Positions 31,223-40,161 of a DNA stretch of 46,073 bases are shown here, in pieces. The notes under the pieces are model-generated. The model saw only the letters and a list, made by a program, of their open reading frames with translations, did no database searches and was not told where the DNA came from. The DNA is from a virus, in the IMG/VR virus record IMGVR_UViG_3300027759_000013, positions 1 to 46,073 of that record; one strand, given 5' to 3'. Made by a program: the position numbers and the translations under genes. Every line of letters starts with the position of its first letter. Positions within the stretch are counted from its first letter, which is position 1.

Positions 31223-31482
31223 TGCCTAGTTCACCAAATTATAAAAGAAACTATAAAAAAGAGTATGACTTGTTTGCTGACTCTACCAAAGCTAAGAAAG
31301 ATAGAGCTGCAAGAAACAAAGCTTCTAGAGCTAAGGGGGCTGGTCCTACTGATGTAGATCATAAGAGACCTTTACGTGCTGGTGGATCTAAAGCCTTAAG
31401 TAATACACGAACAAGATCAGTATCAGCTAATCGTAGTGACAATGGTCACAATCCTGGTGAGAAACAGAAAAGACATAGATGA
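31222..31482 (+). CDS. HNH-like protein, 86 aa
   Basis: The C-terminal half has TDVDHKRPLRAGGSKALSNT and RSVSANRSDNGHN, resembling the 'vDH..Pl..GG....Nl.......N..K' core of HNH nucleases. The last conserved residues are weakly matched (N..R rather than N..K). HNH proteins next to terminase genes often assist cos or pac cleavage. The sequence is very basic. It overlaps the large terminase gene by 4 bases. Confidence 0.65.
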   Translation: MPSSPNYKRNYKKEYDLFADSTKAKKDRAARNKASRAKGAGPTDVDHKRPLRAGGSKALSNTRTRSVSANRSDNGHNPGEKQKRHR

Positions 31483-32990
31483 AGTTAACTCCAGACATGA
31501 TCCACGGTTTTGCTGGAGCATGTTTAGCAAGACGTTATGACGGTTCTACCCCTACTCCGCAATGCCATCTGGAGTGGTGGGATCTCTGTTGCAGCGACGA
31601 TCCTCTTGTAGCAATTGCAGCCCCGCGGGCACACGGTAAATCCACTGCAATCACTCATGCCTACTTGCTCGCTGCTCTTTTATTTAGAGATAGAAAGTTT
31701 GCTTTAATTATATCAGACACTGAGAGTCAAGCAACTAACTTCCTCAGTGATCTTAAAGATGAGCTAATTAATAATGAAGACTTAGTTACGTTGTTTGGTA
31801 TCAAAGGTCTTATTAAAGATTCACAGACTGACATCATTGTAGAGTTTACAGATGGTGAACAATTTAGAGTTTTAGTACGTGGTGCAGAACAAAGGGTACG
31901 TGGACTTAAATGGGATCAACGTCGACCTGATTTAATTATATGTGATGACTTAGAAGGCGATGAACAAGTACAAAGCAAAGACCGTAGAGAGAAATTTAGA
32001 AGATGGTTTTATGCTGCACTTCTTCCTTGTAGGTCTCAGCATGGTATTGTACGTGTTGTGGGAACTGTGTTACATCTTGATTCCTTACTCAATCGTATTA
32101 TGCCTCCCGATTATGATGGCGATTATACTAAAGTTGAACCACTAAAAACATATTCAACACGAAAACGTGTAGAGTGGAGATCTGTAAGATACAGAGCTCA
32201 CTCAGAAGATTACCAGCATATACTGTGGACTGATAGATATAATGCAGAGTTCTTTCAAACAAAGAAAGAAGATTATACTAAACAAGGTATCCCTGAAGTA
32301 TATGCACAAGAGTTTTTAAACTATCCAATTGATGAGTCGACAGCTTACTTTAAGCGTCCTGACTTTATTGAGATACCAAAGTTTACACTAGATGCAATTA
32401 AACATAAAGAAAAGAAACTTACTTACTACGCTGCAGTTGACTTCGCCATTTCTACTAGAGAACGTAGCGATTATACTGTCATTGCTATTGGTGGGATTGA
32501 TTCAGATGGTATAATGAATATCGTGGACATTCGACGAGGAAGATGGGATTCCTTGGAGATTGTTGATGAGATGTTTTCAGTACAAAAGAAATATGAACCT
32601 CAATACTTTGTAACAGAACGAGGAGCTATTGAGAAAGCTCTAGGTCCTATACTAAGACGTGAGCAGTTAGCTAGACAACAATACATGAGTCTGTTCCCTA
32701 TGACTCCTACAAAAGATAAACAAACTAGAGCACGATCATTCCAAGCTAGGTTTAGAGCTGGAGGGGTTAAGTTTGACAAGAGTGCTGCTTGGTATCCTGA
32801 CTTAGAAGAAGAGATGGTTCGTTTCCCTAAAGCTAGACATGATGACCAAGTAGATGCTTTAAGTTGGTTAGGTCTTATTGTAGACCAAGTACAAGACGCT
32901 GATTCTCCTGAAGAGGAAGATGAGTATGAATATCAAATGGCTAAGCGTTCTTCAACAAACGATGGACGTTCACAAATAACAGGATATTAA
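31479..32990 (+). CDS. terL: Terminase large subunit
   Basis: The 503-aa packaging motor has Walker A at AAPRAHGKSTA (residues 47-57) and Walker B at PDLIICDDLEGDE. The nuclease acidic sites are YAAVDFAISTRERSDYT and RHDDQVDALSWLG. It pumps DNA into the prohead through the portal, encoded by the next gene with no spacer, and cuts it when the head is full. The length is normal for podovirus-like TerL. Confidence 0.93.
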   Translation: MKLTPDMIHGFAGACLARRYDGSTPTPQCHLEWWDLCCSDDPLVAIAAPRAHGKSTAITHAYLLAALLFRDRKFALIISDTESQATNFLSDLKDELINNEDLVTLFGIKGLIKDSQTDIIVEFTDGEQFRVLVRGAEQRVRGLKWDQRRPDLIICDDLEGDEQVQSKDRREKFRRWFYAALLPCRSQHGIVRVVGTVLHLDSLLNRIMPPDYDGDYTKVEPLKTYSTRKRVEWRSVRYRAHSEDYQHILWTDRYNAEFFQTKKEDYTKQGIPEVYAQEFLNYPIDESTAYFKRPDFIEIPKFTLDAIKHKEKKLTYYAAVDFAISTRERSDYTVIAIGGIDSDGIMNIVDIRRGRWDSLEIVDEMFSVQKKYEPQYFVTERGAIEKALGPILRREQLARQQYMSLFPMTPTKDKQTRARSFQARFRAGGVKFDKSAAWYPDLEEEMVRFPKARHDDQVDALSWLGLIVDQVQDADSPEEEDEYEYQMAKRSSTNDGRSQITGY

Positions 32991-35072
32991 ATGGAACTAG
33001 ACGTAAAATTAAATATTAATAAATTATTAGCTTCTCCTAACATTGTAGATTTGTTAGATGAAAGAGCTCTTAATACTATTGGTTATCATGTAATTAATGA
33101 GTTTAACCTAGATAAAGAATCACGTATTCAATGGGAAAAACGTGTAGAAAACGCTATGAAGTTAGCTCTTCAAGTATCAGAAGCTAAATCATTTCCTTGG
33201 ACTAATGCCTCTAATATCAAGTTTCCATTAGTTACTATTGCAGCATTACAGTTCCATAGTAGAGCTTATCCTGCTTTAATACCTAGTGATCAGATTGTTA
33301 AAGTAGATTATGACTCATCTATGAGTCTTGATCCTAGAGCATCAAAAGAAATAGAAGACAGAAATAAACGTGTTGAAAAACACATGAGTTACCAGTTATT
33401 AAAACAAGATGAATGCTGGGAATCAGAAATGGACAAGGTGCTTATTACAGTACCTATTGTTGGTTGTGCATTTAAGAAAACATATTGGGACTTTAATGAA
33501 GATCATCCAATATCAGAAAATGTATTAGCTAAAGATTTTGTTGTATCTTACTGGACTAAGAATTTAAAAGACTGTAATCGTCAATCACATGTTCTTTACT
33601 TATCAGTTAATGATGTTTTATCTAGACAACGTCGTGGTATTTGGACTGATGATTTTAAAATTAGACCACAACAAACTATTCAAGAAGATGATCTAAGTCA
33701 AGCACAAGATCAAGCTCAAGGTGTTTACCAACCCCAATCAGATCCTGGTACACCATTTGAGTTTATTGAACAGCATCGTTGGGAAGATTTAGATGGTGAT
33801 GGTTTTAAAGAACCGTACATTATTACAGTACATAAAGATACTCGTAAAGTAGTTCGTATTGTTGCTAACTATTTTGAGACATCGATTAAAAGAAATGATA
33901 AGAATGAAATCTTAAATATTAAACCTGAGAGTTATTTTACTAAGTATTCATTCATACCCTCACCTGATGGTGGTTTCTATGATATTGGTTTTGGTATTCT
34001 TTTAGGACCACTAAACGAATCTATCAATACAATCATTAACCAACTTGTTGATGCTGGCACAATGGCTAACACAGCAGGTGGATTCCTTTCAAGAGGTATT
34101 AAGATTCGTGGTGGTAACTACAACTTTGCTCCTATGGAATGGAAACATGTAGATTCTACTGGAGAAGACTTAGCTAAAGGTATTTATCCATTACCTGTTC
34201 GTGAACCAAGTCAAGTTCTTTACACACTATTAACAACACTTGTTAACTATGGTGAAAGAATTGTAGGTTCTACAGACATTATGGTAGGTGAAAATGTAGG
34301 TCAGAATACTCCTGCAGAAACATCACGTACTATGGCAGAACAAGGTATGAAAGTATTTGCTGGTATCTTTAAACGTACCTATAGAGCTTTAAATGAAGAG
34401 ATTCGTAAAGTCTATCGTTTAAATCAACTATACTTACCAGAAGAAACTAAATTTGCAGGTGGTGGTGTTTTAGCTACAGACTATCAAGATAATAGCACAG
34501 ACATTCGTCCTGCAGCAGATCCACATGTAGTATCTGATGTACAACGTATTATGCAAGCTGAAACTTTAAAACAAACAGCATTATCAGTACCAGGCTTTAA
34601 TGTGTACAATGTAATGAAACGTTACCTTGAAGCACTTAAAATACCTAATATTGACGAAGTTCTACCAGATCCTCAAGGTCCTAACGCTATCCAAAGCGGT
34701 CCAGATGTTAAGGTTCAAGTTGAACAAATTAAAGCTCAAGAACGTAAACTTTCACTTGAAACTAAGTTTAAACTTGGTGTATTAAAACTACAACAAGAAG
34801 CAGAAGTAAATAAAGCTAAGATAGCTAAGATGGAAGCAGAAGCAGCTAAAGCACTTGAAGAGGCTGGCGGTATTCAAGCAGGTCACGATATTGCAATGTT
34901 ACAAACTAAGTTAGGGGCAGCTAAAGCTCACCAAGATGGCATTCTTAAATCTATTGATATGATGATGAAAGCAACCGAGGGAGTAGTAAAGTATGACAAT
35001 AACACAGCAGGAATTCTTGGAATGGGTGGACAGCCCAGTGACCAAGGCACTCAAGAAGTCCCTACACAATGA
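32991..35072 (+). CDS. Portal protein
   Basis: This 693-aa protein forms the dodecameric DNA gate. It matches the P22-like portal pattern: FPWTNASNIKFPLVTIAALQ, FIEQHRWEDLDGDGF, KPESYFTKYSFIPSPDGGFYD, LLGPLNESINTIINQLVDAG and GQNTPAETSRTMAEQG. The C-terminal 100 residues are a long helix (KLQQEAEVNKAKIAKMEAEA) like a P22 barrel. It directly follows TerL. Confidence 0.9.
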   Translation: MELDVKLNINKLLASPNIVDLLDERALNTIGYHVINEFNLDKESRIQWEKRVENAMKLALQVSEAKSFPWTNASNIKFPLVTIAALQFHSRAYPALIPSDQIVKVDYDSSMSLDPRASKEIEDRNKRVEKHMSYQLLKQDECWESEMDKVLITVPIVGCAFKKTYWDFNEDHPISENVLAKDFVVSYWTKNLKDCNRQSHVLYLSVNDVLSRQRRGIWTDDFKIRPQQTIQEDDLSQAQDQAQGVYQPQSDPGTPFEFIEQHRWEDLDGDGFKEPYIITVHKDTRKVVRIVANYFETSIKRNDKNEILNIKPESYFTKYSFIPSPDGGFYDIGFGILLGPLNESINTIINQLVDAGTMANTAGGFLSRGIKIRGGNYNFAPMEWKHVDSTGEDLAKGIYPLPVREPSQVLYTLLTTLVNYGERIVGSTDIMVGENVGQNTPAETSRTMAEQGMKVFAGIFKRTYRALNEEIRKVYRLNQLYLPEETKFAGGGVLATDYQDNSTDIRPAADPHVVSDVQRIMQAETLKQTALSVPGFNVYNVMKRYLEALKIPNIDEVLPDPQGPNAIQSGPDVKVQVEQIKAQERKLSLETKFKLGVLKLQQEAEVNKAKIAKMEAEAAKALEEAGGIQAGHDIAMLQTKLGAAKAHQDGILKSIDMMMKATEGVVKYDNNTAGILGMGGQPSDQGTQEVPTQ

Positions 35073-35217
35073 TAGGGAATATCTAAAAGAAATGCTTGTC
35101 CGTGGTAACGTGGACAATGAGGTAGAAATAAAAGGAAGATGTAGTGCAGTATTAAGTATCCTTAATTTAACATATGAGGATTTAGTAGAGGGAGCAAGAG
35201 AAGATGCAAAATACTAG
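34993..35217 (+). CDS. Small hypothetical protein, 74 aa
   Basis: The frame overlaps the portal end by 80 bases and the GroES gene by 14 bases. It reads MTITQQEFLEWVDSPVTKAL, then REYLKEMLVRGNVDNEVEIK. 'EFL.WV.SPVTKAL' proteins follow the portal in many related phages, so it is likely real. Charged and helical; it may be a head-assembly factor. Confidence 0.7.
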   Translation: MTITQQEFLEWVDSPVTKALKKSLHNDREYLKEMLVRGNVDNEVEIKGRCSAVLSILNLTYEDLVEGAREDAKY

Positions 35218-35512
35218 TGGGATTCATCCTAAGGGTCACAGAGTTTTAATACTCCCAGATCCAGTAGAAGAAGTAACACAGAGCGGTATTATTTTGTCAG
35301 TCGGTGAAAATAGAGATAGGGAAAGACTAGCACAACTAAAAGGTACTATTGTCGAGTTAGGCAATACTGCATGGTTAGATCAACCAAGCCCTTGGGCTGA
35401 AGTTGGAAATCATGTAATCTTTGGTAAGTACTCAGGCCTAATCTATACAGGAGATGACGGCAAAGAATACCGAATCATAAATGATTTAGATGTTGTAGCA
35501 TTAGTTGATTAA
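35204..35512 (+). CDS. groES: GroES-like co-chaperonin, 102 aa
   Basis: The protein has GroES landmarks: HPKGHRVLILPDPVEEVTQSGIIL (mobile-loop region), LKGTIVELGN, VGNHVIFGKYSG and EYRIINDLDVVALVD. It would cap host GroEL, most likely to fold the capsid protein, as T4 gp31 does. The position between portal and scaffold/capsid genes supports that. The length is normal for GroES. Confidence 0.87.
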   Translation: MQNTSGIHPKGHRVLILPDPVEEVTQSGIILSVGENRDRERLAQLKGTIVELGNTAWLDQPSPWAEVGNHVIFGKYSGLIYTGDDGKEYRIINDLDVVALVD

Positions 35513-35522
35513 AGGAAACCAT

Positions 35523-36389
35523 ATGTCAGAAGAAAAACAAGTAGAGCAACAAGAAGAGAATACTGAGCAACAAGAACAACAGTTAGATCCACAGACTGAA
35601 AAAGAAGCCCGCATTTTTGGTTGGGTTCCTAAAGAAGAGTTTAGAGGATCAGACACTGATTGGGTAGATGCAGAAGTATTTGTAAAACGAGGTAAAGAGA
35701 TTAATCCTATTCTCCGTAAGAATAATGAGTTACTTATGAAGAGGCTGGATGAAAAAGCCAAAGAAATTGACAGCATAAAAGCATCCGTTGAGGAATTTAA
35801 AGTATTCCAACAAGAGTCTTTTGAACGTAAGGCAGCTGAATATGAAGTACAGATTGCCCAGTTAAAAAGTCAAAAACGAGAAGCAATTGCAGCAGGGGAT
35901 GGAGATTTGGTAGTTGATATTGACGATCAAATTGATTCATTAAAAGATGCTCAGAAAGAAGCAAAGGCCGAAGCTAAGAAAAAAGCTGAAGAGCCTGCTA
36001 AAACTGAAGCACAGGTCAGCATACCAAATGACCCTGATTTACAAAGCTGGTTAGGTCGCAATCAATGGTTCGGAGACGACACTGAGATGACTGATGTAGC
36101 TAATGGATTAGGAGCATCGGTAAGAAGACAATTCCCCCACCTGTCTGGTCGTGCTTTTTTAGACAAGCTTGATGAAAAGATTGTGGAGTATTTTCCCCAT
36201 AAAACCTTAGGTAAAAAAACTAAGGGTAGTGCAGTAGATTCTACTGGTAATGTTAGGGGAGGTACAACATCTGGTAAGAAGTCCTATGATAACCTACCTG
36301 ATGACGCAAGACAAGCATGTGATCGATTCATTAAACAAGGATGGATCAAATCTAAACAAGAATATGTCGATTCATACGACTGGAATTAA
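35523..36389 (+). CDS. Scaffolding protein
   Basis: I start at ATG 35523 with AAAGGA 7 bases upstream, not at an earlier in-frame start at 35505. The 288-aa product begins with a Glu/Gln-rich stretch and has RIFGWVPKEEFRGSDTDWVDAEVF. Long coiled coils follow (LKSQKREAIAAGDGDLV, LKDAQKEAKAEAKKKAEE), and the C-terminus is basic. That is the usual scaffold layout just upstream of the capsid gene; the scaffold guides prohead assembly and then leaves. Confidence 0.8.
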   Translation: MSEEKQVEQQEENTEQQEQQLDPQTEKEARIFGWVPKEEFRGSDTDWVDAEVFVKRGKEINPILRKNNELLMKRLDEKAKEIDSIKASVEEFKVFQQESFERKAAEYEVQIAQLKSQKREAIAAGDGDLVVDIDDQIDSLKDAQKEAKAEAKKKAEEPAKTEAQVSIPNDPDLQSWLGRNQWFGDDTEMTDVANGLGASVRRQFPHLSGRAFLDKLDEKIVEYFPHKTLGKKTKGSAVDSTGNVRGGTTSGKKSYDNLPDDARQACDRFIKQGWIKSKQEYVDSYDWN

Positions 36390-36400
36390 GGAGAACAATT

Positions 36401-36892
36401 ATGGCTAAAGCATTAACAATTGAAGAGAAAAAAGAACAGGCACTTACTAGAACTACTACAGAACGTCCTACACGTGAGCGTGTTAGAAACGTTTTTAATG
36501 GCACTCAAGCTAAGTTAACTGTGAATCATCAAATCCCTGGATATAAGCTACACATCTTTAATGATGAACCTGGCCGTATCCAAACCGCAATAGATGGGGG
36601 CTGGGAGTTTGTTCAACCAGACGAAGTGGGCGGTGTAAAAGATAGCGTTACATCTGGTAATACAGATTTAGGAGAAAAGGTAAGATACCTAGTTGGTACA
36701 AGCGAGAAAGGTGATGGTCTATACGGCTACTTGTTAAAGATTAAACAAGAGTGGTGGGAAGACGATCAAGCAGAGTTACATAAACGAAATGATCGAGTAG
36801 ATGATGCAATCCGTGGTGGTGTAAATATTAAGGACGGTACAAGTTCTGAAGGTTTCTATACTCCTAAGGGTGGTATTAACTATAAAACATAA
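36401..36892 (+). CDS. Head-associated hypothetical protein, 163 aa
   Basis: It has PGYKLHIFNDEPGRIQTAID, GGWEFVQPDEVGGV and KQEWWEDDQAELHKRNDRVD. The 'PGY...w.Nd.pGri..a...Gwefv' pattern recurs in phage head regions beside the scaffold. AAGGAG lies 7-8 bases before the start. Probably a minor head or assembly protein. Confidence 0.65.
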   Translation: MAKALTIEEKKEQALTRTTTERPTRERVRNVFNGTQAKLTVNHQIPGYKLHIFNDEPGRIQTAIDGGWEFVQPDEVGGVKDSVTSGNTDLGEKVRYLVGTSEKGDGLYGYLLKIKQEWWEDDQAELHKRNDRVDDAIRGGVNIKDGTSSEGFYTPKGGINYKT

Positions 36893-36917
36893 ATTAAATT
36901 TCTAAAAGGAAATAAAA

Positions 36918-37541
36918 ATGGCTAACGTAAATTCCCCTCGTGGACTTAGCCCAGTAGGAACAATTACTGGTGCTCCGTTTAACGAACAGGGTCGCCTATA
37001 CGCTATCGCTTCTGACGCTTCTAACACTTACGCTATTGGCGACGTTGTTAAAGTTGCAGGTTCAAGTGATACAAATGGTGTACCTTATGCAACAAAAGCG
37101 GCTACTACTGATACACCAGTTGGTGTTATTGTAGGTATCCGCGTATCAGACCCAAGTGTATCTTTAGTAGGTACAACATTGGCTTTAAACACAATCTATC
37201 TACCACTTAGCTCAGGACTTCGCTACGTTTACGTAGTTGATGATCCGAATGTTATTTTCGAAGTAGAAGGTGATGCTACAGGTGTAGCTGCTGCTGACGT
37301 ATTCAAGAATGCTGGTTTAACTATTACAGCTAACCAAACAACTCTTGCTCAATCAGCTCCGCTATCAAATACAGTATTGAATGCTTCTTCATTCCTTGCA
37401 ATTGGGTCTTCAGGCTCATTAGCATTGCCATTACAAATCATTGGTCTAACACAAGCAGTTAATAATGCTGCTGGTGCTTATGCTAATGCATTGGTAAAAT
37501 GGAACAAGCATCAATTCCTCAACCCAGTTGGCACGGCTTAA
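36918..37541 (+). CDS. Head decoration / structural protein, 207 aa
   Basis: The opening MANVNSPRGLSPVGTITGAP and the beta-rich body (YAIGDVVKVAGSSDTNG, TDTPVGVIVGIRV) match small structural proteins lying just before the major capsid in many aquatic podoviruses. The C-terminal KWNKHQFLN is typical too. It lies 15 bases before the capsid gene, with AAGGAG between. A decoration role is inferred. Confidence 0.7.
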   Translation: MANVNSPRGLSPVGTITGAPFNEQGRLYAIASDASNTYAIGDVVKVAGSSDTNGVPYATKAATTDTPVGVIVGIRVSDPSVSLVGTTLALNTIYLPLSSGLRYVYVVDDPNVIFEVEGDATGVAAADVFKNAGLTITANQTTLAQSAPLSNTVLNASSFLAIGSSGSLALPLQIIGLTQAVNNAAGAYANALVKWNKHQFLNPVGTA

Positions 37542-37556
37542 TAAGGAGAATATAAC

Positions 37557-38471
37557 ATGGCTGGTATTATAACAACCGCTTCACATCCGAAGGCTCTATG
37601 GCCAGGGATCAAAGCATGGTGGGGTCAAGTCTACGATGAACATAAAGAAGAATATTCTCAATTGTTTGACAGTGACACATCCTCAATGAACTATGAAGAA
37701 GATGTTCAACTTACAGGTTTCGGTTTAGCTCCAGTTAAATCCGAAGGTTCTGGAGTTTCATACGATTCAGAAATTCAAGGTTTCACAACACGTTATACAC
37801 ACATTGCTTACGCTTTGGGTTATATCGTAACAAAAGAAGAGTTAGATGACAACTTGTATGAACAAGTATCACGTCGTAGATCTGCTGCATTAGCAATGTC
37901 TTTCCGTCAAACGAAAGAAAACGTTGGTGCTAACATCTACAACCGTGCATTTAATGGTACGTATTTAGGTGGTGACGGTGTTGCATTATGCTCTACATCA
38001 CATCCTAACACCTCTGGCGGTACATTCGCTAATAAACCTTCAGTAGATGCAGATCTTTCTGAAGCGTCTTTAGAAGATGCATTAACAGCAATTATGGGTT
38101 TCCAAAATGACCGTGGTCTTTTGATCAATGTTATGCCAAGAAGCTTAGTTGTTGCTCGTCAAAACTGGTGGAATGCTAACCGCATTATGAAATCAGCGTA
38201 CACACCATCAACAGCAAACAATGCAGTGAACGTTTTAGTAGCAACAAATGCTTTACCAGAAGGTATCGTAATGAACCACTACTTAACATCACCAAACGCA
38301 TGGTTTGTTCGTACTAACATCCAAAACGGTCTCAAGTACTACTCACGTGTTGGTATTCAATTTGATCAAGACAATGATTTTGATACAATGAATGCTAAAG
38401 CTAAGGGTTACGAAAGATACTCATTTGGCTGGACAGACCCTAGAGCAATCTATGGTGTTAACGGTCCTTAA
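37557..38471 (+). CDS. Major capsid protein, Mu gpT-like HK97 fold
   Basis: This 304-aa protein has Mu gpT-type features: FDSDTSSMNYEEDVQLTGFG, AYALGYIVTKEELDDNLYEQ, ALAMSFRQTKENVGANIYNR, LCSTSHPNTSGGTFANKP and RYSFGWTDPRAIYG. It would form the icosahedral shell. AAGGAG lies 9-10 bases before ATG. A hairpin and an alternative-folding leader lie right after the gene. Confidence 0.88.
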   Translation: MAGIITTASHPKALWPGIKAWWGQVYDEHKEEYSQLFDSDTSSMNYEEDVQLTGFGLAPVKSEGSGVSYDSEIQGFTTRYTHIAYALGYIVTKEELDDNLYEQVSRRRSAALAMSFRQTKENVGANIYNRAFNGTYLGGDGVALCSTSHPNTSGGTFANKPSVDADLSEASLEDALTAIMGFQNDRGLLINVMPRSLVVARQNWWNANRIMKSAYTPSTANNAVNVLVATNALPEGIVMNHYLTSPNAWFVRTNIQNGLKYYSRVGIQFDQDNDFDTMNAKAKGYERYSFGWTDPRAIYGVNGP

Positions 38472-38539
38472 TTAGGACTTAATTAAAGTGCAGAGGGGGC
38501 GAGATAAAGTTCCCTCTAATCTTTATTTTAGGAGTAAGT

Positions 38540-38599
38540 ATGTCATATCCAATAGAAGAAAAAAAAGGGAAACGCCCCCCTGTAAAAAAAGGCAAATAA
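38540..38599 (+). CDS. Possible Lys/Pro-rich mini-protein, 19 aa
   Basis: The frame reads MSYPIEEKKGKRPPVKKGK, with AGGAG 5 bases before ATG, which is as good a ribosome site as any in the genome. It lies 68 bases after the capsid gene. It resembles the basic mini-proteins near 29279. The length alone does not prove coding. Confidence 0.5.
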   Translation: MSYPIEEKKGKRPPVKKGK

Positions 38600-38614
38600 T
38601 TTAGTGTTCTCTGA

Positions 38615-38660
38615 TGACGCTTAGCAATAAGCGTTGTTATAACATACAACGTCAAAGGAG
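38615..38660 (+). promoter_or_regulatory. Leader with two mutually exclusive hairpins before the 38667 gene
   Basis: Hairpin A is ACGCTTA (38617-38623), loop GCAA, TAAGCGT (38628-38634). Hairpin B is CGTTGT (38632-38637) with ACAACG (38646-38651). They share bases 38632-38634, so only one can form. A third pairing TGACG/CGTCA (38615-38619/38650-38654) is possible. AAAGGAG starts at 38654, so B or the third pairing would crowd the ribosome site. Confidence 0.45.
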
Positions 38661-38666
38661 ATTTAT

Positions 38667-39380
38667 ATGGGTAATCCAACAAGATTTACAAGCGGAGTAG
38701 GTACAGCTTACCAAGGTGAAACACTAGGTAACTATCCTTTTCCAGATCCATTTCACACATCAAGTGAAAAAACATTAGGTAGTTCATCTTATCAAAATGA
38801 CTTTAATACACTTATTGGTACTGACTATACAGTAACAGGTTCTTCATCAACATTTACATTGTCAAGCACAATTGTTGGTGGTGCAGGTGTATTAACACCA
38901 GGTGGTGCTACAACAGCAACAGCTGCTTACAAAGCTGGTTCATTCTTACAATTCCAAGCTGGTAATCAGTTCTGGTATGAAGCAAGATTTAAAGCATCAG
39001 CTGTATCAGGTACTAAATCATTCTATGTAGGTTTACGTAATGGTTCAGGTGTAACTGATGGTTTATGGTTTGCTAAGGCAGCCTCATCAACATCTATTAA
39101 CTTAGTATCAACTGTAGGCTCTTCAGCTACTACTTTAGTAACTGGCGTAGCAACAGCTGCAGCAGATACTTGGGTTACTTTAGGTTTCTACTACGATGGT
39201 ACTGATTTACTAGTCTATTCAGACAATGCTTTAGTAGCTCGTGTTTCAGCTCCAACAATTGGTACTTCAGGTACAACACTATCAAGCGTGTTAATGGCAC
39301 CTGTGTTCCAAATTACTCCAACAGCAACTGATACTTTAAGTGTTGATTTTGTTTTAGCTGCTCAAGAACTAGCACGCTAA
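38667..39380 (+). CDS. Virion protein with lectin-like beta sandwich, 237 aa
   Basis: After the opening (FTSGVGTAYQGETLGNYPFP), residues about 45-235 show alternating beta strands: FLQFQAGNQFWYEARFKASA, DTWVTLGFYYDGTDLLVYSD. This order is typical of concanavalin/laminin-G-type sandwiches. It may decorate the capsid or bind glycans. Position right after the capsid gene favours a head or vertex protein. Confidence 0.65.
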   Translation: MGNPTRFTSGVGTAYQGETLGNYPFPDPFHTSSEKTLGSSSYQNDFNTLIGTDYTVTGSSSTFTLSSTIVGGAGVLTPGGATTATAAYKAGSFLQFQAGNQFWYEARFKASAVSGTKSFYVGLRNGSGVTDGLWFAKAASSTSINLVSTVGSSATTLVTGVATAAADTWVTLGFYYDGTDLLVYSDNALVARVSAPTIGTSGTTLSSVLMAPVFQITPTATDTLSVDFVLAAQELAR

Positions 39381-39392
39381 TAGGAGAATAAC

Positions 39393-39809
39393 ATGGCTAA
39401 TTCAGTTCAGATTCAAACGTTAGTTGATAGTGAACGTAACTTAGTTGTTAAATTAGTTGGTATTTTAGATACAAGTAACGTAAGTTTAGCTACATTAATT
39501 GACCCAGCACTTGTTGCTGCAGTTAATGCTTCAGGTTTAAACTCACAACAACCTTCTAAAGTAGCAATTAAAAAAGTAACTTATGATATAGAAGATGGCT
39601 TAGCTGTTAACCTTTATTGGGATGCCACAACAGATGTACCTATCTGGAGGTTTGTAGGTAGGGGATTTGTAATGGGAGAACCAATTGGTTTCTTACAAAA
39701 CAATGCTGGTGCAGGTGTGACTGGTAAAGTTTTATATGATACAGACGGTTATTCATCAGGCTCATTATCATTCAGTTTATTAATTGAATGTATTAAACAA
39801 TGGACTTAA
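39393..39809 (+). CDS. Structural hypothetical protein, 138 aa
   Basis: It reads MANSVQIQTLVDSERNLVVK, then KVTYDIEDGLAVNLYWDATT. 'LVDg.RnvVvKltGild' and 'i.y.i.g..v.l.WDAt' recur in small virion proteins of aquatic phages. It is beta-rich, with AGGAG 7 bases before ATG. Precise place in the virion is unknown. Confidence 0.65.
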   Translation: MANSVQIQTLVDSERNLVVKLVGILDTSNVSLATLIDPALVAAVNASGLNSQQPSKVAIKKVTYDIEDGLAVNLYWDATTDVPIWRFVGRGFVMGEPIGFLQNNAGAGVTGKVLYDTDGYSSGSLSFSLLIECIKQWT

Positions 39810-39810
39810 T

Positions 39811-40161
39811 ATGGAACAAATCATAGGATTATTGTTCTTTGCACGTAATGTTGCACACATTGAACATTTAAAAACTAAGAGTTATGCTAAACACAAAGCT
39901 CTTGGGCATTTCTATGATGATGTAATTGATCTAGCAGATAAACTTGCAGAAGCGTATCAAGGGGATAAAGGTCTTTTAGGAGACATCCCCTTATATGCTA
40001 AATTACCAGATTATGCAATTGATGTATTCTTAGAGAAACAACTTAAGACTATTGATGAACTGCGTAAAGATGCAACAGATAGATCAGCTATTCAAAACAT
40101 TATTGACGAAGTTGTTGAGTTATATTTGAGTACACTTTACAAGTTAAGGAACTTATCATGA
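39811..40161 (+). CDS. Dps/ferritin-like protein, 116 aa
   Basis: I start at 39811, one base after the preceding stop, rather than at 39784. The product is all-helical and begins MEQIIGLLFFARNVAHIEHL. H16, H28, D43 and E47 have exactly the 12-, 15- and 19-residue spacings of the Dps ferroxidase ligands (H51, H63, D78, E82 of E. coli Dps, from memory); the Asp at +4 is not kept. From memory, similar phage proteins are grouped as DUF5856. It might protect or compact DNA or handle iron. At 116 aa it is shorter than cellular Dps (about 160). Confidence 0.65.
   Translation: MEQIIGLLFFARNVAHIEHLKTKSYAKHKALGHFYDDVIDLADKLAEAYQGDKGLLGDIPLYAKLPDYAIDVFLEKQLKTIDELRKDATDRSAIQNIIDEVVELYLSTLYKLRNLS

Noticed and set aside
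32505-32516. ATGGTATAATG inside the terminase large-subunit gene as a promoter
   Set aside because: It has the extended -10 core but no recognisable -35 and sits within a conserved coding region, so chance is likely.
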